Positions 49,761 to 58,258 are shown, counted from the stretch's first letter. The stretch is DNA of 64,000 nt from Poseidonibacter ostreae (GCF_009208055.1 NZ_WFKI01000010.1:10919-74918), one strand, 5' to 3'. Made by a program: numbers and translations. Notes: a model not told the origin generated them from the sequence alone.

Positions 49761-51565
49761 ATTCTACTTCCTTTTTTAATTTCATTTAACATAGTAATAA
49801 ATTCTTCTTTACTCATGTTAGACTGTTCTCTAGTTCTTCTATTTCTTAATGCAATTGTTTGTTTTTCAACTTCTTCATCACCAACAACAACAATCATAGG
49901 AACTCTTTGTTTTTCTGCCATTCTAATTCTTTTATTTAAACTTTCGTTCATATCAAAAATCTTAGAATCCATTTCATCATATAAAAGTTCTTTTTGTAAC
50001 TGTTTTGCATATTCAACGTGAGTATCTGCAATTGGTACAAAAATAACTTGTGTTGGTGCAATAACAAATGGAAACTCACCAGCACAGTGCTCAGTTAAGA
50101 TTCCAATGAATCTTTCAAAAGATCCAAGGATTGCTCTATGAATCATAACTGGTTGCTCTTTATGACCTTCATCATTAATATATTCTACATTAAATCTTTC
50201 AGGTAAGTTCATATCTACTTGTATTGTACCACATTGCCACTTTCTTCCAATAGCATCTGTGATTTTAATATCAATTTTAGGACCATAAAATGCTCCTCCA
50301 CCTTCATCAATACCATAAGGTAAGTTTTCAGAATCAAGTGCATCCATAATACCTTTAGTAGTAGTTTCCCAAAACTCATCATCACCAATGGCTTTTTTAG
50401 GTTTTGTTGAAACTTCCATTTCGTATTGGAAATCAAATGTTTTCATTAATGAATCAACAAACTCTAAAACATCAATAATTACATCTTTAACTTGTGCTTG
50501 CGTACAAAAAATATGTGCATCATCTTGAGTAAATTCTCTAACTCTAAATAATCCATGCATTGCTCCAGACATTTCATGTCTATGAACAACTCCATATTCA
50601 AAAAGTTTTTTAGGTAAGTCTTTATATGAAACTAAATCATTTTTAAAGATTTGAATATGACCTACACAGTTCATAGGTTTCATTCCATATTTTTGTCCAT
50701 CAATTTCTGTATAGTACATGTTTTGACCATAATTTGCATTATGTCCTGAAACATCCCACATATCTGATTTTAAAATCTCTGGACCACGAACTGGTTCATA
50801 TCCTCGAATTCTATGAGCTTTATATAAAAGATGCTCTAATTTAGATCTTAATCTTGAACCATTTGGTAACCATAATGGTAACCCAGCACCTACATCTTCA
50901 TTGAATGTAAATAGCTCTAATTCTGTTCCTAATTTTCTATGATCTCTTTTTTTAGCTTCTTCAAGCATTCTTACGTAATCATTTAATTCTTTTTTATCAA
51001 AGAATGCGATTCCATAAATTCTTGTAATCATTTCGTTTTCTTCATCACCACCAAGATAAGCACCAGCTACTCGTGTTAGTTTAAAAGCTCTAATCATACC
51101 TGTTGTTGGTAAATGTGGTCCTCGACATAAGTCTTCAAAATCACCTTGCTTATACATTGTTAGAGTTTCATCTGTGATATTCGCTAAAACAGCTTGTTTT
51201 AATTCATCATCAGCAAATTTTGAAACAATCTCTTCTCTTGTTGTTTCATATCTTTCAATTTTAAGTTTTCTGTTTGCAATTTCTTTCATTTTCTTTTCAA
51301 TAGTTACTAAATCATCATCAGATATTTTAGCATCCACTTTAAAGTCATAATAGAAACCTTCAGTTACAACAGGTCCTACAAAGAATTTTGCATCAGGATA
51401 AAGCTCTTTAATAGCTTGCGCCATCATGTGAGCACATGAGTGTCTAAGAATCTCTAAAGATTCAGCAGAGTTGTCTTGCTTTATAATATCACCTTCGATA
51501 TTTAAAGCTTCAGCAGTTTGAAGGTCATAGATTTGACCGTCTTTTAATACACCTATTGGTTCCAA
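49757..51565 (-). CDS. thrS: Threonyl-tRNA synthetase
   Basis: 602 residues, starting at TTG with AAAGGAAAC upstream. Seen: a short or reduced N-terminal TGS region compared with E. coli ThrS (which has ~642 residues); the editing/second-additional domain with HSCAHMMAQAIKELYPDAKF (HxxxH zinc-like motif) and DLCRGPHLPTTG (SAD Cys/His); catalytic core with motif 2 YGVVHRHEMSGAMHGLFRVREFTQDDAHIFC and motif 3 HRAILGSFERFIGILTEH; C-terminal anticodon-binding domain. No T-box or thrS-like operator was recognised upstream. Confidence 0.97.
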   Translation of the reverse strand: MEPIGVLKDGQIYDLQTAEALNIEGDIIKQDNSAESLEILRHSCAHMMAQAIKELYPDAKFFVGPVVTEGFYYDFKVDAKISDDDLVTIEKKMKEIANRKLKIERYETTREEIVSKFADDELKQAVLANITDETLTMYKQGDFEDLCRGPHLPTTGMIRAFKLTRVAGAYLGGDEENEMITRIYGIAFFDKKELNDYVRMLEEAKKRDHRKLGTELELFTFNEDVGAGLPLWLPNGSRLRSKLEHLLYKAHRIRGYEPVRGPEILKSDMWDVSGHNANYGQNMYYTEIDGQKYGMKPMNCVGHIQIFKNDLVSYKDLPKKLFEYGVVHRHEMSGAMHGLFRVREFTQDDAHIFCTQAQVKDVIIDVLEFVDSLMKTFDFQYEMEVSTKPKKAIGDDEFWETTTKGIMDALDSENLPYGIDEGGGAFYGPKIDIKITDAIGRKWQCGTIQVDMNLPERFNVEYINDEGHKEQPVMIHRAILGSFERFIGILTEHCAGEFPFVIAPTQVIFVPIADTHVEYAKQLQKELLYDEMDSKIFDMNESLNKRIRMAEKQRVPMIVVVGDEEVEKQTIALRNRRTREQSNMSKEEFITMLNEIKKGSRI

Positions 51566-51665
51566 TAGTTTCCTTTATTTGTTAATTATATTATTAAATT
51601 TAGCTTATTTTATCGCAAAGAGACTTAAACTAAATTACTTATTTCTAAATTTAATAAGTTTTCGT

Positions 51666-51671
51666 TACAAT
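51666..51671 (+). promoter_or_regulatory. -10-like TACAAT six bases before a start codon (leaderless mRNA candidate)
   Basis: TACAAT is followed by TAAGT and then the ATG of the 171-residue gene. No Shine-Dalgarno sequence is present, so transcription could start at or next to the A of the ATG. Confidence 0.35.
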
Positions 51672-51676
51672 TAAGT

Positions 51677-52192
51677 ATGATTTTAAACTTATCTAAAATA
51701 AAAACTGAAAGCTTACTACTATTTTGCAGAGATTTAATTCTTTCTTATAAAGATAAAGAAGATATTAGTATCAATGGAGTAGATAAAGAACTAATTGAAA
51801 AATTTAATACAATTGGTGATGAAATGCTTACTCAAATAAATTATGTAACACATAAAAGCGATTACTATATTAAAAATAGGAAACATTATAAAGTAAAAGC
51901 CGTTCTTGCTGCTTATAACTTTATAAATAAAGAGATTTCAAAAGCCTTAGAAAAGAAAAAAAACTTTAATCCATCAATGCTTTACTTTTCACTACTTGCT
52001 CTTTGGTTTAAAGAGTTAAATAAAGAATCACGTTCAAAAGAGTATATATTTTTTACTATTTATACTTATGGAAAAGTTTATGATGATTTATTAGTAAAAA
52101 TAAAAAGTGAAGAGTTTAAAAAATTGAATATCTCAATGCTTGAAGTTGCAGAAGAAGTTGTTTATAAATTGGATGCTTATTCTTTTAAATAA
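51677..52192 (+). CDS. Predicted helical cytoplasmic protein of unknown function
   Basis: 171 residues, no signal peptide or membrane helix. Seen: almost entirely helix-forming sequence rich in Lys, Glu, Leu and Tyr, with several aromatic pairs (SDYYIKNRKHYKVKAVLAAY; KEYIFFTIYTYGKVYDD) and one cysteine near the start. Not recognised. It is divergent from thrS and is followed by a bidirectional terminator. The start may be leaderless (TACAAT 6 bases upstream, no ribosome site). Confidence 0.65.
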   Translation: MILNLSKIKTESLLLFCRDLILSYKDKEDISINGVDKELIEKFNTIGDEMLTQINYVTHKSDYYIKNRKHYKVKAVLAAYNFINKEISKALEKKKNFNPSMLYFSLLALWFKELNKESRSKEYIFFTIYTYGKVYDDLLVKIKSEEFKKLNISMLEVAEEVVYKLDAYSFK

Positions 52193-52214
52193 AAAGAGCC
52201 AAGCTCTTTTTATT
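52188..52214. terminator. Bidirectional terminator between the 171-residue gene and the porin gene
   Basis: 12-bp stem AATAAAAAGAGC / GCTCTTTTTATT around a 3-base loop, containing the stop codon of the plus-strand gene and lying just beyond the end of the minus-strand porin gene. Confidence 0.85.
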
Positions 52215-52218
52215 ATTT

Positions 52219-53703
52219 CTAGAATTTATATTTTAAGTATGCAGAAGCATTTTGTGCAGATTTAACAGCACTTGCAGCTGCAACACTGTCTGAATCAATA
52301 GGTGCACCTAAATCACCAAAAAATCCGTTACTTCCTGTATAATCATAATCCATGTGAACATAAGATAACCCAAAACTAAGTGCTTTAGTTAGTTTTTGAT
52401 TTCTGTATATTTCCCAAGCTTGACCTCTTGTTGCAATTTTTGATCCTGCCATTGTATCTTCTGCGTATGTCATTGATCTCCAGTACTTACTACCTTTATT
52501 CCACTCAATACCAATTTTTGCATTATCTGGACTAATTGGACATGGTGCATTTGCTCCAATCCAGATTGAATGACCTCTTTCAGATTTAGAAGAACCAAGC
52601 ATAGAATTTCCACCATCTGGATTTGTTTTTGACTGTGCATAAGAAGCAAATACAGTTGTATTATCTAACCAATCAGATATTCCATCACCAATTCCATCAA
52701 CTTTTACCATTGTTGTAAAGAATTCCATATCTCCAAAATCAGTAAATTCTCCATCAGGAGCACCATCTGGAGCACCACCTGCTCTGTCTTCAAGTCCTAT
52801 TAGATTCCATGCCTTTGCATAATTCATATGAATAGAGTATTGTCCATCATCATAAGGTACAGCAATTAGCCCTGCCATATCAATATTTTGTGTACTTGAA
52901 TCTTTTGTGTAATCTAATCCATCATTAGAGAATCTAAGTTTAGAGTTAGTTAGCCCACGACCAACGCAGAATTTAATCCATGAACCATCAAGACCGCCAA
53001 CTTTATCTAAGTTGAATTTTGCCGATGCGCCATCAAATTCTACATTTACAGTGTGAGAAAGTGCAGATTTTCTATTTTGATCAGCTCTATAATTAATCCC
53101 TAAACCATCAGTTGAGGGTCTTCTACCAACTGAAACAGTCCATGGAACATTTGTTCCCATAAATGTATCATTCGTATATAACCAATAAGCTTCTTTTAGT
53201 TTTATTTCATTATCGTTTGTTGCAGATTCATTTGTTACCCAATCAAATCCAGATTGATTATCTGTAGTTGAAGAATTATCACCATATAATTTATTGTATG
53301 AAAGTGTTCCGTAGAAGATTGAGTTTTCATCAGCTTTATATTTCATACCAAGCCATAATCTATTAGATAAAACAGCTTCATTTTTTACTTTTTTGCCATT
53401 TCCTAATTTATATGTAATATTATCAACTTGTGTTCTAAAATCAACATTCCACTTTAAATTATCTCCAGCACTTTGTGCTTTTGCTAAATTTGCTTTTTTA
53501 GAAACTTTTGCAAGTTTCTTTTCAATTTTAGTAATTCTTTTATCATCTGTTTTTGAAGCTTGTTCATTCATTTTAGCTTCAAGCGCAGCAACTTGTTTTT
53601 TTAGTAATTGAATTTGTTCATACATCTGAGCATTGATGTCATTTCCAAAACTCGCAGTTGAAAACGCAGCAATTGTAGAGAGTAAGATAATACTTTTTTT
53701 CAT
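52219..53703 (-). CDS. Outer-membrane porin (DUF3373-type)
   Basis: 494 residues from the ATG at 53703 with AAGGAAAAA upstream; a longer frame to 53724 lacks a site. Seen: signal peptide MKKSIILLSTIAAFSTASFG; a coiled-coil stretch (about 25-75, QMYEQIQLLKKQVAALEAKM) like the periplasmic coil of some anchored porins; then a beta-barrel with many alternating strands, ending in the aromatic C-terminal residue (SAYLKYKF), the outer-membrane targeting signal. NFDGYRFRTLFTYG-like features are absent; similarity is to the DUF3373 proteins of Arcobacter and Sulfurospirillum relatives. Substrate unknown; it may be a major porin. An acidic repeat GAPDGAPDGEFTDFGD lies in one loop. Confidence 0.8.
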   Translation of the reverse strand: MKKSIILLSTIAAFSTASFGNDINAQMYEQIQLLKKQVAALEAKMNEQASKTDDKRITKIEKKLAKVSKKANLAKAQSAGDNLKWNVDFRTQVDNITYKLGNGKKVKNEAVLSNRLWLGMKYKADENSIFYGTLSYNKLYGDNSSTTDNQSGFDWVTNESATNDNEIKLKEAYWLYTNDTFMGTNVPWTVSVGRRPSTDGLGINYRADQNRKSALSHTVNVEFDGASAKFNLDKVGGLDGSWIKFCVGRGLTNSKLRFSNDGLDYTKDSSTQNIDMAGLIAVPYDDGQYSIHMNYAKAWNLIGLEDRAGGAPDGAPDGEFTDFGDMEFFTTMVKVDGIGDGISDWLDNTTVFASYAQSKTNPDGGNSMLGSSKSERGHSIWIGANAPCPISPDNAKIGIEWNKGSKYWRSMTYAEDTMAGSKIATRGQAWEIYRNQKLTKALSFGLSYVHMDYDYTGSNGFFGDLGAPIDSDSVAAASAVKSAQNASAYLKYKF

Positions 53704-53824
53704 ATTTTTTCCTTGTAATAACAATATTATGTAATTATATGATTTATAAAGTTAACAAAGGGTTAATATTGCATAAGTAGAACTTATATTAATAATATTA
53801 AAAAATTAAATATTTAGAGAGAAA

Positions 53825-53855
53825 AAAAGCTAATATCAAAAAGATATTAGCTTTT
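53825..53855 (-). terminator. Terminator of the cytochrome-like gene
   Basis: 13-bp stem AAAAGCTAATATC / GATATTAGCTTTT with a 5-base loop, 20 bases past the stop of the minus-strand gene at 53876-54196 and followed by T on the minus strand. Confidence 0.8.
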
Positions 53856-53875
53856 AAGAATATTGTTAATAAATA

Positions 53876-54196
53876 TTAACAAGAAGGAACATTTCCTGAA
53901 TCATTTGCAAACTTATATGAAAAATCATAAAGATGCTGAATATACTTATCTTTTACATCTGCTTCTTTAACTTTTGGACAAATTTTAAGAAGTTCTTCTT
54001 TAAATTTTCCAGCAGTCATAATTGCTTCCCACTCATCTTGAGAATGTTTAGCAGCAAATTTATCACCACTAAAACCACAATCACTTTTGTATTTTTTTAC
54101 AAATAATTTTTGACCTTTTGTAGCATCTGCTAATAATGTAGTTGCACTAAGACCTAAGATTAACGAACCAGCTATTGCAATTTTTAATAACTTCAT
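53876..54196 (-). CDS. Secreted cytochrome c-like protein lacking the haem-binding motif
   Basis: 106 residues. Seen: signal peptide MKLLKIAIAGSLILGLSATTLLA; a mature part that begins DATKGQKLFVKKYKSDCGFSGDKFA. The lead-in (A-x-K-G-x-x-L-F/Y) and spacing match monohaem cytochromes c, but CxxCH has become CGFSG: Cys40 stays, the second Cys and the His are lost. His51, Cys73 and the C-terminal Cys106 (DSGNVPSC) remain. Haem attachment by the normal route is therefore not possible. A family of such short proteins with a C-terminal GNVPSC is common in this phylum. Function unknown; a disulfide Cys40-Cys73 or C106 is possible. Confidence 0.65.
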   Translation of the reverse strand: MKLLKIAIAGSLILGLSATTLLADATKGQKLFVKKYKSDCGFSGDKFAAKHSQDEWEAIMTAGKFKEELLKICPKVKEADVKDKYIQHLYDFSYKFANDSGNVPSC

Positions 54197-54216
54197 ATTT
54201 ATCTCCTAATGATAAT

Positions 54217-54277
54217 TTAGATATAATCATATCTAATATAAGTATAAATAAATCTTAGATAATAATATAAGTATAAA
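54217..54277. repeat. Palindrome and 14-bp direct repeat in a divergent promoter region
   Basis: TTAGATAT-AATC-ATATCTAA (54217-54236) is a perfect 8-bp inverted repeat. Immediately after, AATATAAGTATAAA occurs twice (54235-54248 and 54264-54277) at a 29-base spacing, with TTAGATAAT between. This lies between the cytochrome-like gene (minus) and the NFACT gene (plus). Each copy contains a -10-like TATAA. It may be a regulator site or a duplicated promoter; chance is possible in such AT-rich sequence. Confidence 0.4.
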
Positions 54278-54288
54278 GTGGAGTAATT

Positions 54289-55617
54289 GTGAAGTATTTT
54301 TTGTTAAAACATTTAGTTGAGTATTTAGTAGAGAATACCCATAGTATCAAAGTAGTGAAGCGTATTGATAATAATACAATTATAATAGAATTTAATAATA
54401 GTAATATTATATATTTTGATATGTCAAAAGGCTCTAGTACGGTGTTTAAATCTATGAATATACTTAAGTCAAAGAAAGAGTTTAATGCTCCTTTTGATGT
54501 GTCTTTACAAAAAAGATTTTATAATTCAAAAATTGAAAATATTGAAATGTACAATGATGACAAGATTATAAATATAAAAGTAAACTCTTCATCTTCATAT
54601 AAAAAACTAACAACTATTCTTCAACTTGAATTTACTGGAAAACATACAAATATTATCATTTTAGATGAAAATAGAGTGATTATAGAAGCACTAAGACATA
54701 TAGATGAATTCTCTTCAAGTAGAGTTGTAAAAGTTGGTATTGTCTTAGATGAAATCACAAAACAAACTTTTATTCCTAAAATGGAAGAAGTTGAAGATAT
54801 TGAGGCTTATTTATATAAAATTTATGATGAAAAAGAAAATCAAAATTTAGAGAATTTAAAAAAAGTAAAAATTAGTCAAATCCAAAAAAAAATAAAAAAG
54901 TTAGATAAGACAATCAAATCATTACCTAAAAAAGCAGAGCTAGAAGATGAGTCAAAACTTCTTTATGAAAAAGCAAATTTAATACTATCAAACTTACATA
55001 ATTTAAAGCCATATCAAGACTCTTTTAAAGCCTATAATTATGAAGGTGTTGAAGTTGAAGTTTTTCTAGATAAAACATCGTCTGCCTCAAAGTATTCAAA
55101 TGATTTATTTAAAAAAGCAAAGAAAGCAAAACAAAAAGCACTTCATATATCTATAGAAAAAGATAACCTTGATGAGAAATTAGAGTTTTTATATAGAATG
55201 GTAAATAGTTTAAAAAATGCAAATACTATAGAAGAATGTGAATTTTTATATCCAAAAAAAGAAAAAAATCAAAAAAGAACAAAAAAAGCACAACCTTATG
55301 AAAGCTTCTTTTTTGAAGGTTTTAAAATCATGCTAGGAACTAGTGAGCGAGAAAATGTATACTTACTAAAAAATTCAAAAGCAAGTGACTTTTGGTTTCA
55401 TCTAAAAGATAGACCCTCTTCACATGTAATAGTTCAAAATACAAAGAAAACAATACCTGACTCAGTAATAGAACAAGCTGCAGTTTTATGTGCTAAATTT
55501 TCTGTTGATTTCTCAGGTGATTATGAAGTTGATTTTACACAAAGAAGAAATGTAAAAGTTCAATCTGGTTCTAATGTTTTATATAATCCTTATACAAGTA
55601 TTGGGATTAAGATATAA
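54289..55617 (+). CDS. rqcH: NFACT/RqcH-family protein (ribosome-associated quality control; fibronectin-binding-like)
   Basis: 442 residues starting at GTG with GTGGAG upstream. Seen: N-terminal NFACT-N domain (about 1-175), a central coiled coil (about 180-300), and C-terminal NFACT-R domain with FEGFKIMLGTSERENVYLLKN, DFWFHLKDRPSSHVIV and a GSGNLYNP-like end (VQSGSNVLYNPYTSIGIKI). Homologues are annotated as fibronectin/fibrinogen-binding protein (Cj1349c type); in Bacillus, RqcH recruits tRNA-Ala to stalled 50S subunits and adds Ala tails. The position of the tRNA-contacting Asp-Arg pair appears here as Asp-Lys in YNDDKIINI, by my alignment. The protein is shorter than RqcH (about 570). 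Confidence 0.78.
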   Translation: MKYFLLKHLVEYLVENTHSIKVVKRIDNNTIIIEFNNSNIIYFDMSKGSSTVFKSMNILKSKKEFNAPFDVSLQKRFYNSKIENIEMYNDDKIINIKVNSSSSYKKLTTILQLEFTGKHTNIIILDENRVIIEALRHIDEFSSSRVVKVGIVLDEITKQTFIPKMEEVEDIEAYLYKIYDEKENQNLENLKKVKISQIQKKIKKLDKTIKSLPKKAELEDESKLLYEKANLILSNLHNLKPYQDSFKAYNYEGVEVEVFLDKTSSASKYSNDLFKKAKKAKQKALHISIEKDNLDEKLEFLYRMVNSLKNANTIEECEFLYPKKEKNQKRTKKAQPYESFFFEGFKIMLGTSERENVYLLKNSKASDFWFHLKDRPSSHVIVQNTKKTIPDSVIEQAAVLCAKFSVDFSGDYEVDFTQRRNVKVQSGSNVLYNPYTSIGIKI

Positions 55618-55683
55618 AATTATTTAATCCTAAATAAATTATTTACTGGATAAAATACAAGTTATAAATTATAAGGAATAGTA

Positions 55684-56091
55684 ATGAAAAAAATATTAAA
55701 TCTAGTAGGTTTTTTTCTTTTAATAAATCTTTTTATTGGATGTGCTAGTAAAACAGTTGATATTCAACCTAAAGAAGTAAGTCAAAAAAAAATGGAAAAG
55801 TTTACTTCCTATTCATGTAATCAAATTGATAATGCATTAGCTTTTCTAGAAAAGAAAGCTCAACGGGTTGCTCGAGTACAAAACGATAACGCTAATTCTG
55901 ACAAAGTATTATTATCTTGGGGATGGATATTTTATGGAGTTCCTTATTTATTTTTAGATGGAAATGGTGAGGCAAAAGAACAATTTGAAATAATATTAGG
56001 TGAGAAAGAGGCACTAGAAGGATTAGCAATAGAAAAAGATTGTCAATTCAATAGAAAAAGCATTCATCATACCTACGATGGAGATTATTAA
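55684..56091 (+). CDS. Small lipoprotein of unknown function
   Basis: 135 residues. Seen: lipoprotein signal with lipobox LFIGC (Cys20), then a polar domain with YSCNQIDNALAFLEKKAQRVARVQ, a hydrophobic WGWIFYGVPYLFLDGNG stretch of about 17 residues, and a C-terminal charged part. Two further cysteines could form a disulfide. The pattern (Cys, long charged helix, WG.....P hydrophobic helix) resembles small Campylobacterota lipoproteins related to metal-ABC-associated or DUF families, but I cannot name it. Independent promoter-like TATAAA 35 bases upstream. Confidence 0.65.
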   Translation: MKKILNLVGFFLLINLFIGCASKTVDIQPKEVSQKKMEKFTSYSCNQIDNALAFLEKKAQRVARVQNDNANSDKVLLSWGWIFYGVPYLFLDGNGEAKEQFEIILGEKEALEGLAIEKDCQFNRKSIHHTYDGDY

Positions 56092-56120
56092 AGAAAATTA
56101 AACCAAAAGCCAAACTTTAG

Positions 56121-56126
56121 TATAAT
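56121..56126 (+). promoter_or_regulatory. Putative -10 element of the cdsA operon
   Basis: TATAAT in AGTATAATCATA, 33 bases before the cdsA ATG; AGAAGG lies between as ribosome site. It likely drives the tight run cdsA-dxr-and following genes. Confidence 0.5.
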
Positions 56127-56158
56127 CATATTAATTTAAGAAACAGAAGGTTTACTTT

Positions 56159-56917
56159 ATGGCTAACATAATTAAAGATAGTTCAACTCGTATAAAAACA
56201 GGTTTAGTTCTAATTATCGCAATGATAATTATTGGATATATTGATTCATATTTTGTAATGTGGCTTTTATTTGGAACAATGCTAATGATATCTATTTCAG
56301 AGGCTAAAAAGCTTTTCCAATTAGATAGTGATAGTATTTATGTTTATTCAGCTCTTTTATGGTTTGCAGCTTATTTTTATCCAAATCCAGAAGATTTAAT
56401 CTTTATTGTAGCTATTGGTTATGCTTCACAATTAGCTTATAAAAAGACGCTTGATAAAAAAATGTTTTTACCTCTTTTTTACCCAACTGCATCTTTTCTA
56501 TTTTTATTATCATTATACAGTGAATACGGTGTTATGACTTTATTATGGTTACTTGTAATTGTTGCTGGTGCTGATACGGGTGCTTATTTTGTAGGTAAAA
56601 GTATTGGAAAAACTAAGTTTAGTGAAACTAGTCCAAATAAGACTATTGAAGGCGTTGTTGGTGGTGTAGTAATTGCTACGATTTTAGGTTCATTTTTTGC
56701 AAATGACAATCTTCATATCATATCTGCAATTGTTATTTCAATTATTGTTGCTTTTGCTTCTGTATTTGGAGATTTATATGAGTCTTACTTAAAAAGAGAA
56801 GCAGGTATAAAAGATAGTGGAAGTATTTTGCCAGGTCATGGAGGAATATTAGATAGAACAGATGGTTACCTTTTTGGTGCAATTGTTATGTTAGTTCTTC
56901 TTAGGGTTGTAGGATGA
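56159..56917 (+). CDS. cdsA: Phosphatidate cytidylyltransferase
   Basis: 252 residues with about seven membrane helices. Makes CDP-diacylglycerol for phospholipid synthesis. Seen: the family signature in the C-terminal third, SYLKREAGIKDSGSILPGHGG followed by ILDRTDGYLF, and GADTGAYFVGKSIGKTKFSETSPNKTIEGVVGG. All conserved Asp/Lys positions are in place. It overlaps dxr by 4 bases. Confidence 0.95.
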   Translation: MANIIKDSSTRIKTGLVLIIAMIIIGYIDSYFVMWLLFGTMLMISISEAKKLFQLDSDSIYVYSALLWFAAYFYPNPEDLIFIVAIGYASQLAYKKTLDKKMFLPLFYPTASFLFLLSLYSEYGVMTLLWLLVIVAGADTGAYFVGKSIGKTKFSETSPNKTIEGVVGGVVIATILGSFFANDNLHIISAIVISIIVAFASVFGDLYESYLKREAGIKDSGSILPGHGGILDRTDGYLFGAIVMLVLLRVVG

Positions 56918-57981
56918 TTATATTAGGTTCTACTGGTTCAATTGGTGTTAATACTTTAAATATTGCACGTAAATTTAACTTAAATGTTGAAGTACTTGTA
57001 GCTGGTAGTAATATTGAAGTTTTAAATAAACAAATTGAAGAGTTTAAACCTAAAAAAGTAGTTATTGCAAATAAAGTTGATGTTGTAAAAGTAAATCATA
57101 CTGATGTATCTTATGGCGAAGATGAAATACTTAATGCAATAGAAAATAGTAAATCACAAACAGTAGTAAATGCTCTTGTTGGTTTTCTAGGTTTAAAGCC
57201 AACACTAAAAGCAATTGAGTGTAATAAAAAAATTGCACTAGCAAATAAAGAATCGCTTGTAGTTGCTGGAAAATTTATAGACCAAAGGAAACTTAGTCCA
57301 ATAGATTCTGAACATTTTGGTTTATGGTATTTACTTCAAGAAAAAGCTGTTGATTCTATGACTGTAACTGCAAGTGGTGGTTCTTTTAGAGATTATCCAC
57401 TTGAACAATTAGCAAATGTTTCAATCAAAGAAGCACTAAATCATCCAAATTGGTCTATGGGAAATAAAATCACAATAGATAGTGCTACTATGACAAATAA
57501 GATATTTGAACTTATGGAAGCTGCTTGGTTATTTGATGTAAGAAAACTAGATGCGATTATTGAAACAAAATCTTTAATTCATGCAATGATAAACTTCAAA
57601 GATGGAAGCACAACTGCACATATTGCAAATGCTTCTATGCAACTACCTATTGCTTATGCAATTTTAGGAAAATGTGATGAACAGGTTCTAAAGCCTGTTG
57701 ATTTACTAGAAGTTGGAAGTTTAGAGTTTAAAAAAATAGAAACTTCAAGATATCCAATTTGGGAAGCAAAAGATGAGATTATAAGTAATCTTGATTTAGG
57801 TGTTGTTTTAAATGCTGCAAATGAAGTTGGTGTTTCTAAGTTTTTAAATTCTCAAATTGGGTTTTTGGATGTTTCAAAAATCTCTTTAAATGCTTTAAAT
57901 AAATTTAACAATGTAAAAATAAATACACTTGATGATATTTTTGCAATTGATAAAGAAGTGAGGTCTTACTGTGAGTCTTGA
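56914..57981 (+). CDS. dxr: 1-deoxy-D-xylulose 5-phosphate reductoisomerase
   Basis: 355 residues. Second step of the MEP isoprenoid pathway. Seen: NADPH-binding MIILGSTGSIGVNTL, the ANKESLVVAG block, metal/substrate residues in SPIDSEHFGLW, TASGGSFRDYP, and HPNWSMGNKITIDSATMTNK. Slightly shorter than E. coli Dxr (398) but complete. Start overlaps cdsA, stop overlaps the next small gene by 11 bases. cdsA-dxr is a common pair. Confidence 0.97.
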   Translation: MIILGSTGSIGVNTLNIARKFNLNVEVLVAGSNIEVLNKQIEEFKPKKVVIANKVDVVKVNHTDVSYGEDEILNAIENSKSQTVVNALVGFLGLKPTLKAIECNKKIALANKESLVVAGKFIDQRKLSPIDSEHFGLWYLLQEKAVDSMTVTASGGSFRDYPLEQLANVSIKEALNHPNWSMGNKITIDSATMTNKIFELMEAAWLFDVRKLDAIIETKSLIHAMINFKDGSTTAHIANASMQLPIAYAILGKCDEQVLKPVDLLEVGSLEFKKIETSRYPIWEAKDEIISNLDLGVVLNAANEVGVSKFLNSQIGFLDVSKISLNALNKFNNVKINTLDDIFAIDKEVRSYCES

Positions 57982-58258
57982 TATGCTTATTCCTTTTGGA
58001 ATATTATTAGCTTTAGTTGTATATTTGATATTTACAAGATCAAAGTTTGAAAAAGAAGTTGTTGAGGTTTATGAAAAAAAATTCGATGAGTGGAAAGAGT
58101 TTAATACAACTACAACAAAAGAGGTAGAGCCTGCAAAAGTTTTAGTTGGATTAGTTTATAAAACTGGATATAAAGTAAGTGTCGAACTTCTTGATGAAAG
58201 TGCAAAAGCTCAACTAGAAAAAGGTAAATTTGAAATAAGTGAGATAAAGGACAAGTAA
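57971..58258 (+). CDS. Small membrane-anchored protein after dxr
   Basis: 95 residues from GTG inside the dxr end. Seen: an N-terminal membrane helix (IPFGILLALVVYLIFTR), then a cytoplasmic domain with coiled coil (SKFEKEVVEVYEKKFDEWKEF) and a beta-like C-terminus (PAKVLVGLVYKTGYKVSVELLDE). Unrecognised. It lies where many bacteria keep the rseP site-2 protease (cdsA-dxr-rseP), but there is no HExxH motif, so it is not that. Translationally coupled to both neighbours. Confidence 0.6.
   Translation: MSLDMLIPFGILLALVVYLIFTRSKFEKEVVEVYEKKFDEWKEFNTTTTKEVEPAKVLVGLVYKTGYKVSVELLDESAKAQLEKGKFEISEIKDK

Noticed and set aside
51566..51676. T-box or threonine attenuator before thrS
   Set aside because: No T-box sequence, no leader peptide with Thr codons and no terminator/antiterminator pair could be found in the short gap.
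57971..58258. RseP site-2 protease (expected after cdsA-dxr in many bacteria)
   Set aside because: Only 95 residues with one membrane helix and no HExxH motif.
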